NCBI GenBank assembly: GCA_009702465.1
Contig: WLHY01000042.1
Span: forward strand, 1-7,524
DNA from: Actinomycetota bacterium
GTDB lineage: Bacteria; Actinomycetota; Actinomycetes; Nanopelagicales; Nanopelagicaceae
Direction of reading: 5' to 3'
Length of the DNA: 7,524 bases
This document shows positions 1 to 5,371 of the stretch, in pieces (position 1 is the first letter of the stretch; every line of letters starts with the position of its first letter). Both the position numbers and the translations under genes were made by a program. The notes under the pieces are model-generated. The model worked only from the letters and a program-made list of their open reading frames with translations. It was not told the origin of the DNA and did not search any database.

Positions 1-23
1 AAATATTTTTTTACATGTTAATT

Positions 24-59
24 AATGCCTTCGATTTCATGTTAGAAATCTTTGGCATT
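24..59 (-). repeat. Two-part stem-loop downstream of the antitermination element
   Basis: AATGCC at 24-29 pairs with GGCATT at 54-59, and inside it GATTTC at 33-38 pairs with GAAATC at 45-50, leaving a symmetric 3x3 internal loop and a 6-base terminal loop. That makes 12 base pairs in a 36-base element, the most substantial structure in the leader after the 22-bp palindrome. It may take part in rRNA folding or processing just before 16S; its function is inferred. Confidence 0.55.
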
Positions 60-68
60 GACTTTATT

Positions 69-90
69 GCACGTTGTTGAGTTCTCAAGG
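69..90 (-). promoter_or_regulatory. rRNA antitermination (nut/boxC-like) element
   Basis: The minus strand reads CCTTGAGAACTCAACAACGT from 90. The core GAGAACTCAACA closely resembles the GAACUCAAUAG sequence of the Mycobacterium tuberculosis rRNA leader, known to bind NusA, and the TTGAGAACTCAACAG leader element shared by many actinobacteria. It would load Nus factors so polymerase passes through the structured, untranslated rRNA transcript. A separate boxA was not clearly identified. Confidence 0.78.
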
Positions 91-108
91 TACGACTGCG
101 CATTGCTT

Positions 109-124
109 TCAAAATTGCTTTTGA
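109..124 (-). repeat. Small hairpin overlapping a 12-bp-period direct repeat
   Basis: The plus strand reads TCAAAA-TTGC-TTTTGA, a 6-bp inverted repeat with a 4-base loop. ATTGCTTT also occurs twice at a 12-bp spacing (102-109 and 114-121). It lies just before the antitermination element in the leader transcript. The stem is AT-only apart from one pair and is weak on its own. Confidence 0.35.
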
Positions 125-147
125 TTACAAGGCAACCTACTTTCGAA

Positions 148-169
148 ATTTGCAGGCATGCCTACAAAT
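148..169 (-). repeat. 22-bp near-perfect palindrome in the rRNA leader
   Basis: The palindrome is centred between 158 and 159 on GGCATGCC, with a single imperfect pair (153/164) that becomes a G-U pair in the minus-strand RNA. As RNA it gives a 9-bp stem closed by a CAUG loop. It lies about 60 bases after the expected rRNA start. It may be a leader stem or a protein-binding site. Confidence 0.6.
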
Positions 170-172
170 CTT

Positions 173-188
173 GAAAATCAGGATTTTC
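173..188 (-). repeat. Short inverted repeat in the rRNA leader
   Basis: GAAAATC at 173-179 and GATTTTC at 182-188 are inverted copies two bases apart. In minus-strand RNA they form a 6-bp stem GAAAAU/AUUUUC with a CCUG loop. This is the first hairpin of the leader, three bases before the 22-bp palindrome. Confidence 0.5.
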
Positions 189-232
189 CATACCCGGCCT
201 AATCAGCAAGTCCGTCTCGTATGGGGAGGTGA

Positions 233-261
233 AATATAACCCTCCCTGAGAGGGGGGTCAA
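233..261 (-). promoter_or_regulatory. Strong promoter, probably rRNA operon P1
   Basis: On the minus strand TTGACC (261-256) and TATATT (238-233) are separated by exactly 17 bp, a near-consensus primary sigma-factor promoter with a start expected near 227-225. It is the only strong promoter seen between tyrS and the left edge and faces the antitermination element and leader, so it most likely drives the rRNA operon. The spacer contains a GC-rich inverted repeat (240-254). Confidence 0.75.
240..254 (-). terminator. Terminator-like hairpin inside the rRNA promoter spacer
   Basis: On the minus strand CCCTC-TCAGG-GAGGG is a 5-bp GC-rich stem with a 5-base loop followed by TTATATTT. Only RNA reading through from tyrS would contain it, because the expected rRNA start lies downstream. 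It could act as a backup terminator that keeps operon transcripts out of the rRNA genes. The T-rich tail doubles as the -10 element. Not certain; the repeat may be a coincidence of the GC-rich spacer. Confidence 0.3.
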
Positions 262-269
262 ATTGGGAT

Positions 270-287
270 CACCCCTAAAAAGGGGCG
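270..287 (-). repeat. GC stem hairpin between tyrS and the rRNA promoter
   Basis: An inverted repeat, CCCCT-TTTT-AGGGG on the minus strand (core 272-285), extends to a 7-bp stem with G-U and C-G pairs. It follows directly on the T tract of the tyrS terminator and ends about 8 bp upstream of the rRNA promoter -35. No T tract follows it on the minus strand. It may support 3'-end stability or a second stage of termination; the function is unknown. Confidence 0.4.
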
Positions 288-310
288 AAAAACACTGATT
301 TCCTCAGTAT
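288..310 (-). terminator. Probable intrinsic terminator after tyrS
   Basis: On the minus strand, starting 3 bases after the tyrS stop codon, ACTGA-GGAAA-TCAGT forms a 5-bp stem with a 5-base loop. It can be extended outward by U-G and A-U pairs at its base, and runs into GTTTTT. The stem is short and not GC-rich, so termination may be partial. It sits at the end of the arg-tyrS operon and upstream of the rRNA promoter, where a terminator is expected. Confidence 0.5.
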
Positions 311-313
311 CGC

Positions 314-1597
314 TTAGATCAGGACTACTGCAGCTAAATCCCGTTTTCCCTTCCGCAAAAGCAGATACTTTCCATGTAAAAAATCACTCTTTTCAGGGGT
401 GAAATCCTCGGTCAAAACCTTCACATTATTGAGGTAGCCCCCACCCTCCTTCACAATCCGGCGGGCGGCCGACTTAGAATCGACCACACCTGAGGCTGCT
501 AAAAGATCAACCCATGGTGGAATCGGTTGATTTTTACCCATTTCCACCCGAGGTAACTGCGATAAGGCGGAGTCCAATGTATCTAGATCCAGCTCAGCGA
601 TATCTCCTTGCCCAAATAAAGCCTTTCCTGCCGCTTCGGCCATATCACAAGCCCTCTGGCCGTGAATCATGATGGTCATCTCTCTAGCCAACTCTCGATG
701 GGCAACCCTCGCCCCCGGATCCTTTTGGGTCGATTCAATTAGCTGCTCGATCTGATTGGTATCTCTCATTGAGAAAACCTTTAGTAATTTAGGAATATCA
801 GCATCATCACAATTGAGCCAAAACTGAAAAAACTCATATGGTGAGGTCATCGCCGGATCCAGCCAAATCGCTCCCGTAGCTGTTTTTCCAAATTTACTGC
901 CATCAGATTTGGTTAGTAATGGAACGGTTAATGCGTGGGCTGAGCCTCCTTCAACCCTGCGAATTAAATCAAGACCCGCGACAATATTGCCCCATTGATC
1001 GCTACCACCAATCTGTAGGGTGCAGTTATTCCGGCGGAATAATTCGAGATAATCAAAGGCTTGCAAAACTTGATATGAGAATTCGGTATAAGAGATGCCA
1101 CCAGATTCCAACCTTGATGCAACTGAGTCTCTAGCTAACATCTGGTTGACACTAAAATGCTTGCCAATGTCACGTAGAAATTCAAGGGCTGTAACCGGCT
1201 TTGTCCAATCTAAATTATTGGCTAAAACTGCTCCCGTGCTCTTATCCTTAAAATCAATAATCTGCTCTAACTGCTTGCGAATCCGAGAAACCCAATCTAA
1301 AACTATTGACTCATCATTTAAAGATCGCTCTTCATTTCGACCACTCGGATCGCCAACTAATCCAGTTGCGCCCCCAACCAGACCAATAGGTTTATGTCCT
1401 GCTAATTGAAAGCGTCGTAAAACTAAACAAACAACAAGGTTGCCTAAATGCATACTTGGTGCAGTTGGATCAACTCCCAAGTACAAGGTGATCGGTTTTG
1501 CCATAGCTTGTTCAAGCGCCTTTAAATCTGTGGTTTGGGCGATTAATCCTCGCCACTGAAGATCAGCAATTAGCGATTGATTTTTGCTTGAACTCAT
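314..1597 (-). CDS. tyrS: Tyrosyl-tRNA synthetase
   Basis: Class I aminoacyl-tRNA synthetase that charges tRNA-Tyr; a cytoplasmic homodimer. The 427 residues match bacterial TyrS. Seen in order: tyrosine-pocket segment LYLGVDPTA (38-46), the HIGH-type motif HLGN (50-53), GLVGDPSGR (79-87), the YQVLQAFD block (175-182) with the Tyr/Gln/Asp spacing known from the Geobacillus enzyme, GGSDQWGN (197-204), the KMSKS-type loop KFGKT (235-239), and a C-terminal S4-like RNA-binding domain (about 360-425, SAARRIVKEGGGYLNN). The ATG overlaps the argH TGA by 4 bp with no evident Shine-Dalgarno sequence, so it appears translationally coupled and there is no room for a T-box leader. It is the last gene of the operon; a hairpin with a T tract follows its TAA. 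No promoter of its own was recognised, although one inside argH cannot be excluded. Confidence 0.97.
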   Translation of the reverse strand: MSSSKNQSLIADLQWRGLIAQTTDLKALEQAMAKPITLYLGVDPTAPSMHLGNLVVCLVLRRFQLAGHKPIGLVGGATGLVGDPSGRNEERSLNDESIVLDWVSRIRKQLEQIIDFKDKSTGAVLANNLDWTKPVTALEFLRDIGKHFSVNQMLARDSVASRLESGGISYTEFSYQVLQAFDYLELFRRNNCTLQIGGSDQWGNIVAGLDLIRRVEGGSAHALTVPLLTKSDGSKFGKTATGAIWLDPAMTSPYEFFQFWLNCDDADIPKLLKVFSMRDTNQIEQLIESTQKDPGARVAHRELAREMTIMIHGQRACDMAEAAGKALFGQGDIAELDLDTLDSALSQLPRVEMGKNQPIPPWVDLLAASGVVDSKSAARRIVKEGGGYLNNVKVLTEDFTPEKSDFLHGKYLLLRKGKRDLAAVVLI

Positions 1598-3021
1598 TGG
1601 GAGATCATGCCTGAGAATGCGGTTCTAATGCGGGAGATTTCCTTAGCGAATGCGTCTACCTCTTTATCGAGATGCTTAATAGCCATCTCTACCGACTTAG
1701 GTGATGTTCCCATTATTGATTTCCGAGATCCCACCGCTGCTTCAACATTGAGAAGTTGATAAAGATCTCTTCCTAATTTGGGATGGATCTTTAATAATGC
1801 ATCCTCAGCTATTTGATCCAATTCAAGGCCATTGCTTTCGCAGTATTGAACACACTTGCCAGCAACCTCATGGGCCTCGGCGAAGGGAACTCCTTTTTTG
1901 GCAAGGTAATCAGCGATCTCCGTTGCCAAGGTGAAACCGGCTGCCGCTCCTGATGAAATGCTTTGTGGAATAAATGTTGCGCTTTGAACCATTCCTGTTA
2001 CAGCTGGAAGTAGCATCAACAGTTGATCAATCGAGTCAAAGACAGGTTCTTTATCCTCTTGCAGATCTCGATTGTATGCAAAAGGAAGAGCTTTTAGTAC
2101 TACAAGCAGTGTTGTTAAGTTCCCAATAAATCTGCCACTTTTTCCTCGAGCTAACTCCGCCGCATCTGCATTTTTCTTTTGAGGCATGATTGATGATCCA
2201 GTTGAAAAAGCATCAGAAATTTCGACAAAGTTAAACTCAGTACTGGACCAAAGCACAAACTCTTCACCAATACGAGATAGGTGTACGCCGATCATTGCCA
2301 TGATGAATAACGCCTCTGCTGCAAAATCACGATCGCTTACCGCATCAATACTATTTTTATGAGCGCCATTAAATCCCATTTGTTTTGCGCTTACTTCTGG
2401 CGTCGGTTGCAATGGAGAACCAGCTAAAGCCCCTGCGCCAAATGGCGACAGAGAGTTTCGTCTTTGCCAGTCAAGGATTCGTTCGATATCGCGAGCCAAG
2501 GAAAAAGAATGTTTCGTAAGCTCTTGAGCGAATGAGATTGGCTGCGCATGTTGAGTGTGAGTAAATCCCGGCGCAATGATATTTAAATGGGTTATACCTT
2601 GTGAATTAAGAGCCCCAATTAATTCTTTTAGCATGGAAGCAATCTCTAAAAGGTGATCAATCAAGTACAGTTTAAAATCAGTTACAACTAGATCATTTCT
2701 TGAACGGCCAGCTCTGATCGATCCACCTAATGCGCCACATTCACCGATTAAACCCCGTTCTATTGCGCTGTGCACATCCTCATCTGATTCAATATAGGAA
2801 AAACTTCCCTCACCAATCTTCTTGGCCAGATCATTTAATCCTTTTTTTAAAATAGCACCATCGCCTTTTGAGAGAACACCGATCTCAATTAAATTCTCTA
2901 AATGAACAAGATTAACCTCAATCTCATATGGAGCCAGGCGCCAATCAAAATGCACACTTCTTGATAATTCCCTCATTGAGTCATCTGCCTGAGCCTTAAA
3001 TCTGCCGCCCCATAAAGCCAT
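1594..3021 (-). CDS. argH: Argininosuccinate lyase
   Basis: Last step of arginine synthesis: cleavage of argininosuccinate to arginine and fumarate by a homotetramer of the fumarase/aspartase superfamily. The 475 residues match the family length. Conserved blocks are LWGGRF (3-8), EDVHSAIE (81-88), AGRSRND (104-110), PGFTHTQHAQP (151-161, catalytic histidine at 155; the more usual residue after it is Leu rather than Thr), SDRDF (229-233) and the superfamily signature GSSIMPQKKN (275-284) in the mobile loop that carries the catalytic serine. The C-terminal helical region is complete, and the frame is intact. ATG overlaps the argR TAA by one base (TAATG); the stop overlaps the tyrS ATG (ATGA). 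argG, whose product makes its substrate and which normally lies directly upstream, is not in the window, so it must be elsewhere or the pathway is incomplete. Confidence 0.97.
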   Translation of the reverse strand: MALWGGRFKAQADDSMRELSRSVHFDWRLAPYEIEVNLVHLENLIEIGVLSKGDGAILKKGLNDLAKKIGEGSFSYIESDEDVHSAIERGLIGECGALGGSIRAGRSRNDLVVTDFKLYLIDHLLEIASMLKELIGALNSQGITHLNIIAPGFTHTQHAQPISFAQELTKHSFSLARDIERILDWQRRNSLSPFGAGALAGSPLQPTPEVSAKQMGFNGAHKNSIDAVSDRDFAAEALFIMAMIGVHLSRIGEEFVLWSSTEFNFVEISDAFSTGSSIMPQKKNADAAELARGKSGRFIGNLTTLLVVLKALPFAYNRDLQEDKEPVFDSIDQLLMLLPAVTGMVQSATFIPQSISSGAAAGFTLATEIADYLAKKGVPFAEAHEVAGKCVQYCESNGLELDQIAEDALLKIHPKLGRDLYQLLNVEAAVGSRKSIMGTSPKSVEMAIKHLDKEVDAFAKEISRIRTAFSGMISQ

Positions 3022-3512
3022 TACCGCACCCGTTTCATACTGTGATTTTCCGATACAAATCTATCAATCGCCTTAGCTAATGCTGATCCACCGGTGGCGG
3101 TTTTGGATATCACCATGATTGTGTCATCTCCCGCGATGCTTCCGATACCTGAAAGTGCACCGGTTTTAATCGCACGATCCAGTTGACCAGCTAATAACTG
3201 AGCAGCTCCTGGCGGTGTCTTTATAACCGCTAAATTTCCACTGGCATCTATCTCTAGAACAAGATTCTTTAATGTGGTGGCTGCAACCTCTGCATTAGCA
3301 ATAAATTGATATCTGAAAACCCCATTTGCATCCTTGCCCCTTACCGCTCCAAGCTCCTCCAAATCTCTACTTGCTGTTGCTTGGGTAACCTTCACGCCCT
3401 TTCGCGCTAATGCCTTGACAAGATCTGATTGAGAGTGAATTGAACCGCTTTCAACTAATTCAACAATCAAAGCTCTACGAGAAACTCCAGAATCTAGAAT
3501 CAATTTACTCAT
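3021..3512 (-). CDS. argR: Arginine repressor ArgR
   Basis: Arginine-responsive DNA-binding regulator, normally a hexamer that binds ARG boxes when arginine is abundant and represses the biosynthetic genes. The 163 residues fit the family (about 150-170). The N-terminal half is a winged helix-turn-helix with the recognition segment TQATASRDLEELG (43-55). The C-terminal half is the oligomerisation and arginine-binding domain, with TPPGAAQLLAGQLD (99-112) and GSIAGDDTIMV (124-134), whose paired aspartates are the family's arginine ligands. It lies inside the operon it probably regulates, which would make it autoregulatory through the boxes before argC. The start overlaps the argB stop (ATGA) and the stop overlaps the argH start (TAATG). 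No strong Shine-Dalgarno sequence precedes it, consistent with translational coupling. In the usual actinobacterial cluster argD and argF precede it and argG follows; none is here. Confidence 0.97.
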   Translation of the reverse strand: MSKLILDSGVSRRALIVELVESGSIHSQSDLVKALARKGVKVTQATASRDLEELGAVRGKDANGVFRYQFIANAEVAATTLKNLVLEIDASGNLAVIKTPPGAAQLLAGQLDRAIKTGALSGIGSIAGDDTIMVISKTATGGSALAKAIDRFVSENHSMKRVR

Positions 3513-4300
3513 GCTGCAACCACAACAGTTCCGCCAACTCCGGCAAATGCATCTAAAACAGCTTTAAGTTTCGTGCCATTAACTATGCGGGCAGATTTAG
3601 CACCTGATTTAACCGCATTTAAAACTGCAGTAACCTTTGGAATCATGCCATCTGCCAATGTTGGTAATAACTTCTCTAAATCAGCAACATTGATTTTGTT
3701 GATTAAAGAGGCCTGATTTGGCCAATCAGAGAAAATTCCATCAACATCAGTAAGAAATACCACTTGATCAGCATTTAACGCACCACCGATTGCTCCTGCT
3801 ACCAGATCGGCATTTATGTTGAGCGCATTACCTTCACTATCTAATGCGATGGGAGCAATAACTGGCAGATACTCACCAGCAATCAAATGTTGAAGCAGCT
3901 CTGGATTTACTGAGACCACCTCTCCAACCAAACCAATATCCATTTTTGCGCCATCTACTATCGGCATCATCTTTCTCGCGACAACTAAACCACCATCTCC
4001 TGCAGTTATTCCAACGGCATTGACCTCACTGCCGAGAAGATAATTGGTAATACTTCTCAAAACCTGACCACATAAAACTGTCTCAACAATCTTTAAAACC
4101 TCCGGAGTTGTTACTCGATAACCACCCACTCGATCCTTACCTAAACCTTTATCAGCTAAAGCCTGATCAATTTGTGGTCCACCGCCATGAACTAAAACAA
4201 CTTGATCCCCATCAATAAAGGCATCCCCGATCGCTTCTAATACTGGATCCATATCTGTGCTGTGCACTAGAGCGTTTCCGCCATACTTAACTACCAGCAT
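3509..4300 (-). CDS. argB: Acetylglutamate kinase, short form
   Basis: Second step of arginine synthesis: ATP-dependent phosphorylation of N-acetylglutamate. It belongs to the amino-acid kinase family: KYGGN (5-9, phosphate-binding lysine), HGGGPQI (38-44), YRVTT (61-65), NINADLVAGAIGGAL (161-175, with Asp165 in the active-site position), LTDVDGI (183-189) and GMIPKV (218-223, second conserved lysine). At 263 residues it is close to the arginine-insensitive Escherichia coli enzyme (about 258) and shorter than typical actinobacterial forms (about 290-300), which carry an N-terminal helix linked to hexamer formation and arginine feedback inhibition. The in-frame TAA of argC directly precedes the ATG, so a longer start is excluded. 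The C-terminus also lacks an evident PHA...GTMI-type segment of the arginine-sensitive class. It overlaps argR by 4 bp (ATGA). Loss of feedback control is an inference. Confidence 0.96.
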   Translation of the reverse strand: MLVVKYGGNALVHSTDMDPVLEAIGDAFIDGDQVVLVHGGGPQIDQALADKGLGKDRVGGYRVTTPEVLKIVETVLCGQVLRSITNYLLGSEVNAVGITAGDGGLVVARKMMPIVDGAKMDIGLVGEVVSVNPELLQHLIAGEYLPVIAPIALDSEGNALNINADLVAGAIGGALNADQVVFLTDVDGIFSDWPNQASLINKINVADLEKLLPTLADGMIPKVTAVLNAVKSGAKSARIVNGTKLKAVLDAFAGVGGTVVVAA

Positions 4301-5314
4301 TTAACGTACCGCCAGATTTCTAAGTCCAAGATCCTGCTCAAATCCACAAATCAAATTTGCATTTTGGATCGCTTGACCAGCTGCACCTTTGCCCAAATTA
4401 TCAATCGCGCAACTGATAACTAAACGATTTGTGTGCTCATCGATCGCTACCTGTATCTGCGCGTTGTTGGTACCTAGCACAGATGAGGTCATCGGCATTT
4501 GCCCTGTTGGAAGGAGTGAAACAAATGCCGAATCACGATAGAAAATTTCGAAGATCTCTCTGATTCCTGTAATTGAGATCGGTTGGTCTAGCTTGCTAGT
4601 TATCGTGGCTAGAATTCCCCGTGGTATCGGTGCCAATATCGGAGTGAATGACAACTTGACCTCAGATTTTGCTAATCGATTTAAGCACTCTTCAATCTCA
4701 GGTGTGTGCTGGTGAACTCCACCAAATTTATAAGAGCTAAGTGAATTCATTACTTCACTACCAATAAGTGAGATTTTTGCAGATCTACCAGCACCAGTAG
4801 TTCCCGAAGCTGCAACTGCGACCAAATCTTGCATTTCGATAAAATCAACAATTGGTGCGATAGCTAATGAGATTGCGGTCGCATAACAACCTGGATTCGC
4901 CACCCTAATCTCTTTCGCAATTTGCGATGAACCAACTACCTCAGGTAATCCATAGATCCAATTACCCGCGTACTCCCCTGAGTAATACTTTTCCCATGAT
5001 CCTTTATTGACCAACCTGAAATCCGCACCAAGATCAATAATCTTCAGGTTTGGGTCGATCTGAGAAATCAACTTGGCTGATTCACCATGTGGCAACGCTA
5101 TGAAAAGCAGCTCGCACTTATCGATCTTGGAGGTGTCTGTCACTTCGAATTTTCTATCTTTAAAATGAGTTAAATGTGGGTGAATGGCGGTGATTAACTC
5201 TCCCGCATTTGAACCAGCTGAAATATAAGAGATTGCGAACTTTGGATGATTTGATAGTAGACGAAGCAGTTCTCCGCCAGCGTATCCACTGGCCCCTACT
5301 ACGCCTACATCCAT
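4301..5314 (-). CDS. argC: N-acetyl-gamma-glutamyl-phosphate reductase
   Basis: Third step of arginine synthesis: NADPH-dependent reduction of N-acetylglutamyl phosphate to N-acetylglutamate semialdehyde, in the cytoplasm. The 337 residues match the usual length of about 340. Visible features are the N-terminal Rossmann nucleotide-binding motif GASGYAGGEL (7-16), IDLGADFRL (93-101), the catalytic cysteine in NPGCYATA (Cys143), SGTTGAGR (170-177), the HQHTPEIEE block with the catalytic histidine region (201-209), and DNLGKGAAGQAIQ near the C-terminus (305-317). The ATG at 5314 gives an N-terminus starting directly at the first beta strand and no in-frame start lies just upstream. It is the first gene of the arg operon, behind ARG-box-like sites. 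Its TAA stop is followed immediately, in the same frame, by the argB ATG; the usual actinobacterial neighbour argJ is missing between them. Confidence 0.97.
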   Translation of the reverse strand: MDVGVVGASGYAGGELLRLLSNHPKFAISYISAGSNAGELITAIHPHLTHFKDRKFEVTDTSKIDKCELLFIALPHGESAKLISQIDPNLKIIDLGADFRLVNKGSWEKYYSGEYAGNWIYGLPEVVGSSQIAKEIRVANPGCYATAISLAIAPIVDFIEMQDLVAVAASGTTGAGRSAKISLIGSEVMNSLSSYKFGGVHQHTPEIEECLNRLAKSEVKLSFTPILAPIPRGILATITSKLDQPISITGIREIFEIFYRDSAFVSLLPTGQMPMTSSVLGTNNAQIQVAIDEHTNRLVISCAIDNLGKGAAGQAIQNANLICGFEQDLGLRNLAVR

Positions 5315-5325
5315 AGCACTACCCT

Positions 5326-5355
5326 ATCCTAGGAATGCATATTTATTCAAATCAA
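5326..5355 (-). promoter_or_regulatory. Probable argC operon promoter
   Basis: On the minus strand TTGATT (5355-5350) is followed after 18 bp by TAGGAT (5331-5326), each matching four of six positions of the primary sigma-factor consensus. Transcription would start only about 4-6 bases before the argC ATG, giving a very short leader or a nearly leaderless mRNA, which is common in actinobacteria. The proximal ARG box covers the -35 edge and most of the spacer, so bound ArgR would block polymerase. An AGGG at 5325-5322 could serve as a ribosome site if transcription starts further upstream, for example in pheT. Confidence 0.5.
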
Positions 5356-5371
5356 CGCATAAATATACGAT
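5334..5371 (-). promoter_or_regulatory. Tandem ARG-box-like ArgR operators before argC
   Basis: Two 18-bp ARG-box-like sites lie 2 bp apart. On the minus strand the argC-proximal one (5351-5334) reads TTTGAATAAATATGCATT and differs from the enterobacterial consensus WNTNAATWWWWATTNANW at one specified position. The distal one (5371-5354) reads ATCGTATATTTATGCGTT and is weaker, with about four mismatches. Read on the plus strand, both begin AAYGCATA at a 20-bp period. ArgR hexamers are known to bind paired boxes separated by 2-3 bp, and argR lies two genes downstream. The distal box reaches into the pheT stop codon. The operator role is inferred from sequence and context. Confidence 0.72.

Larger units (their letters stand above)
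1..226 (-). other. rRNA operon leader (5' external transcribed spacer), runs off the left edge
   Basis: The stretch from the expected start (about 226) to the left edge has no credible protein gene. It holds, in transcription order, a 6-bp inverted repeat at 188-173, a 22-bp near-palindrome at 169-148, a small hairpin at 124-109, the Nus-type antitermination element at 90-69 and a two-part hairpin at 59-24, ending in an AT-rich segment. The element plus the following GTCAATGCC resembles leaders upstream of 16S in many actinobacteria. The mature 16S start is not in the window, so its presence to the left is inferred. Confidence 0.75.

Noticed and set aside
1..68. Mature 16S rRNA 5' end inside the window
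   Set aside because: The conserved start around GAGTTTGATC is not present; only the leader is seen, so no rRNA gene is annotated.
105..145. Second rRNA promoter with TGTAAT as -10
   Set aside because: TGTAAT resembles a -10, but no acceptable -35 sits 16-18 bp upstream, so it cannot be supported by sequence alone.
272..285. CCCCTAAAAAGGGG as an intrinsic terminator
   Set aside because: No T tract follows the stem on either strand, so it is listed only as a hairpin.
919..1409. Plus-strand open frames opposite tyrS
   Set aside because: They lie antisense to well-conserved tyrS sequence, have no recognisable protein motifs, and are explained by the frame of the real gene.
1598..1640. T-box riboswitch for tyrS
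   Set aside because: tyrS overlaps argH by 4 bp and the upstream bases are argH coding sequence, leaving no leader.
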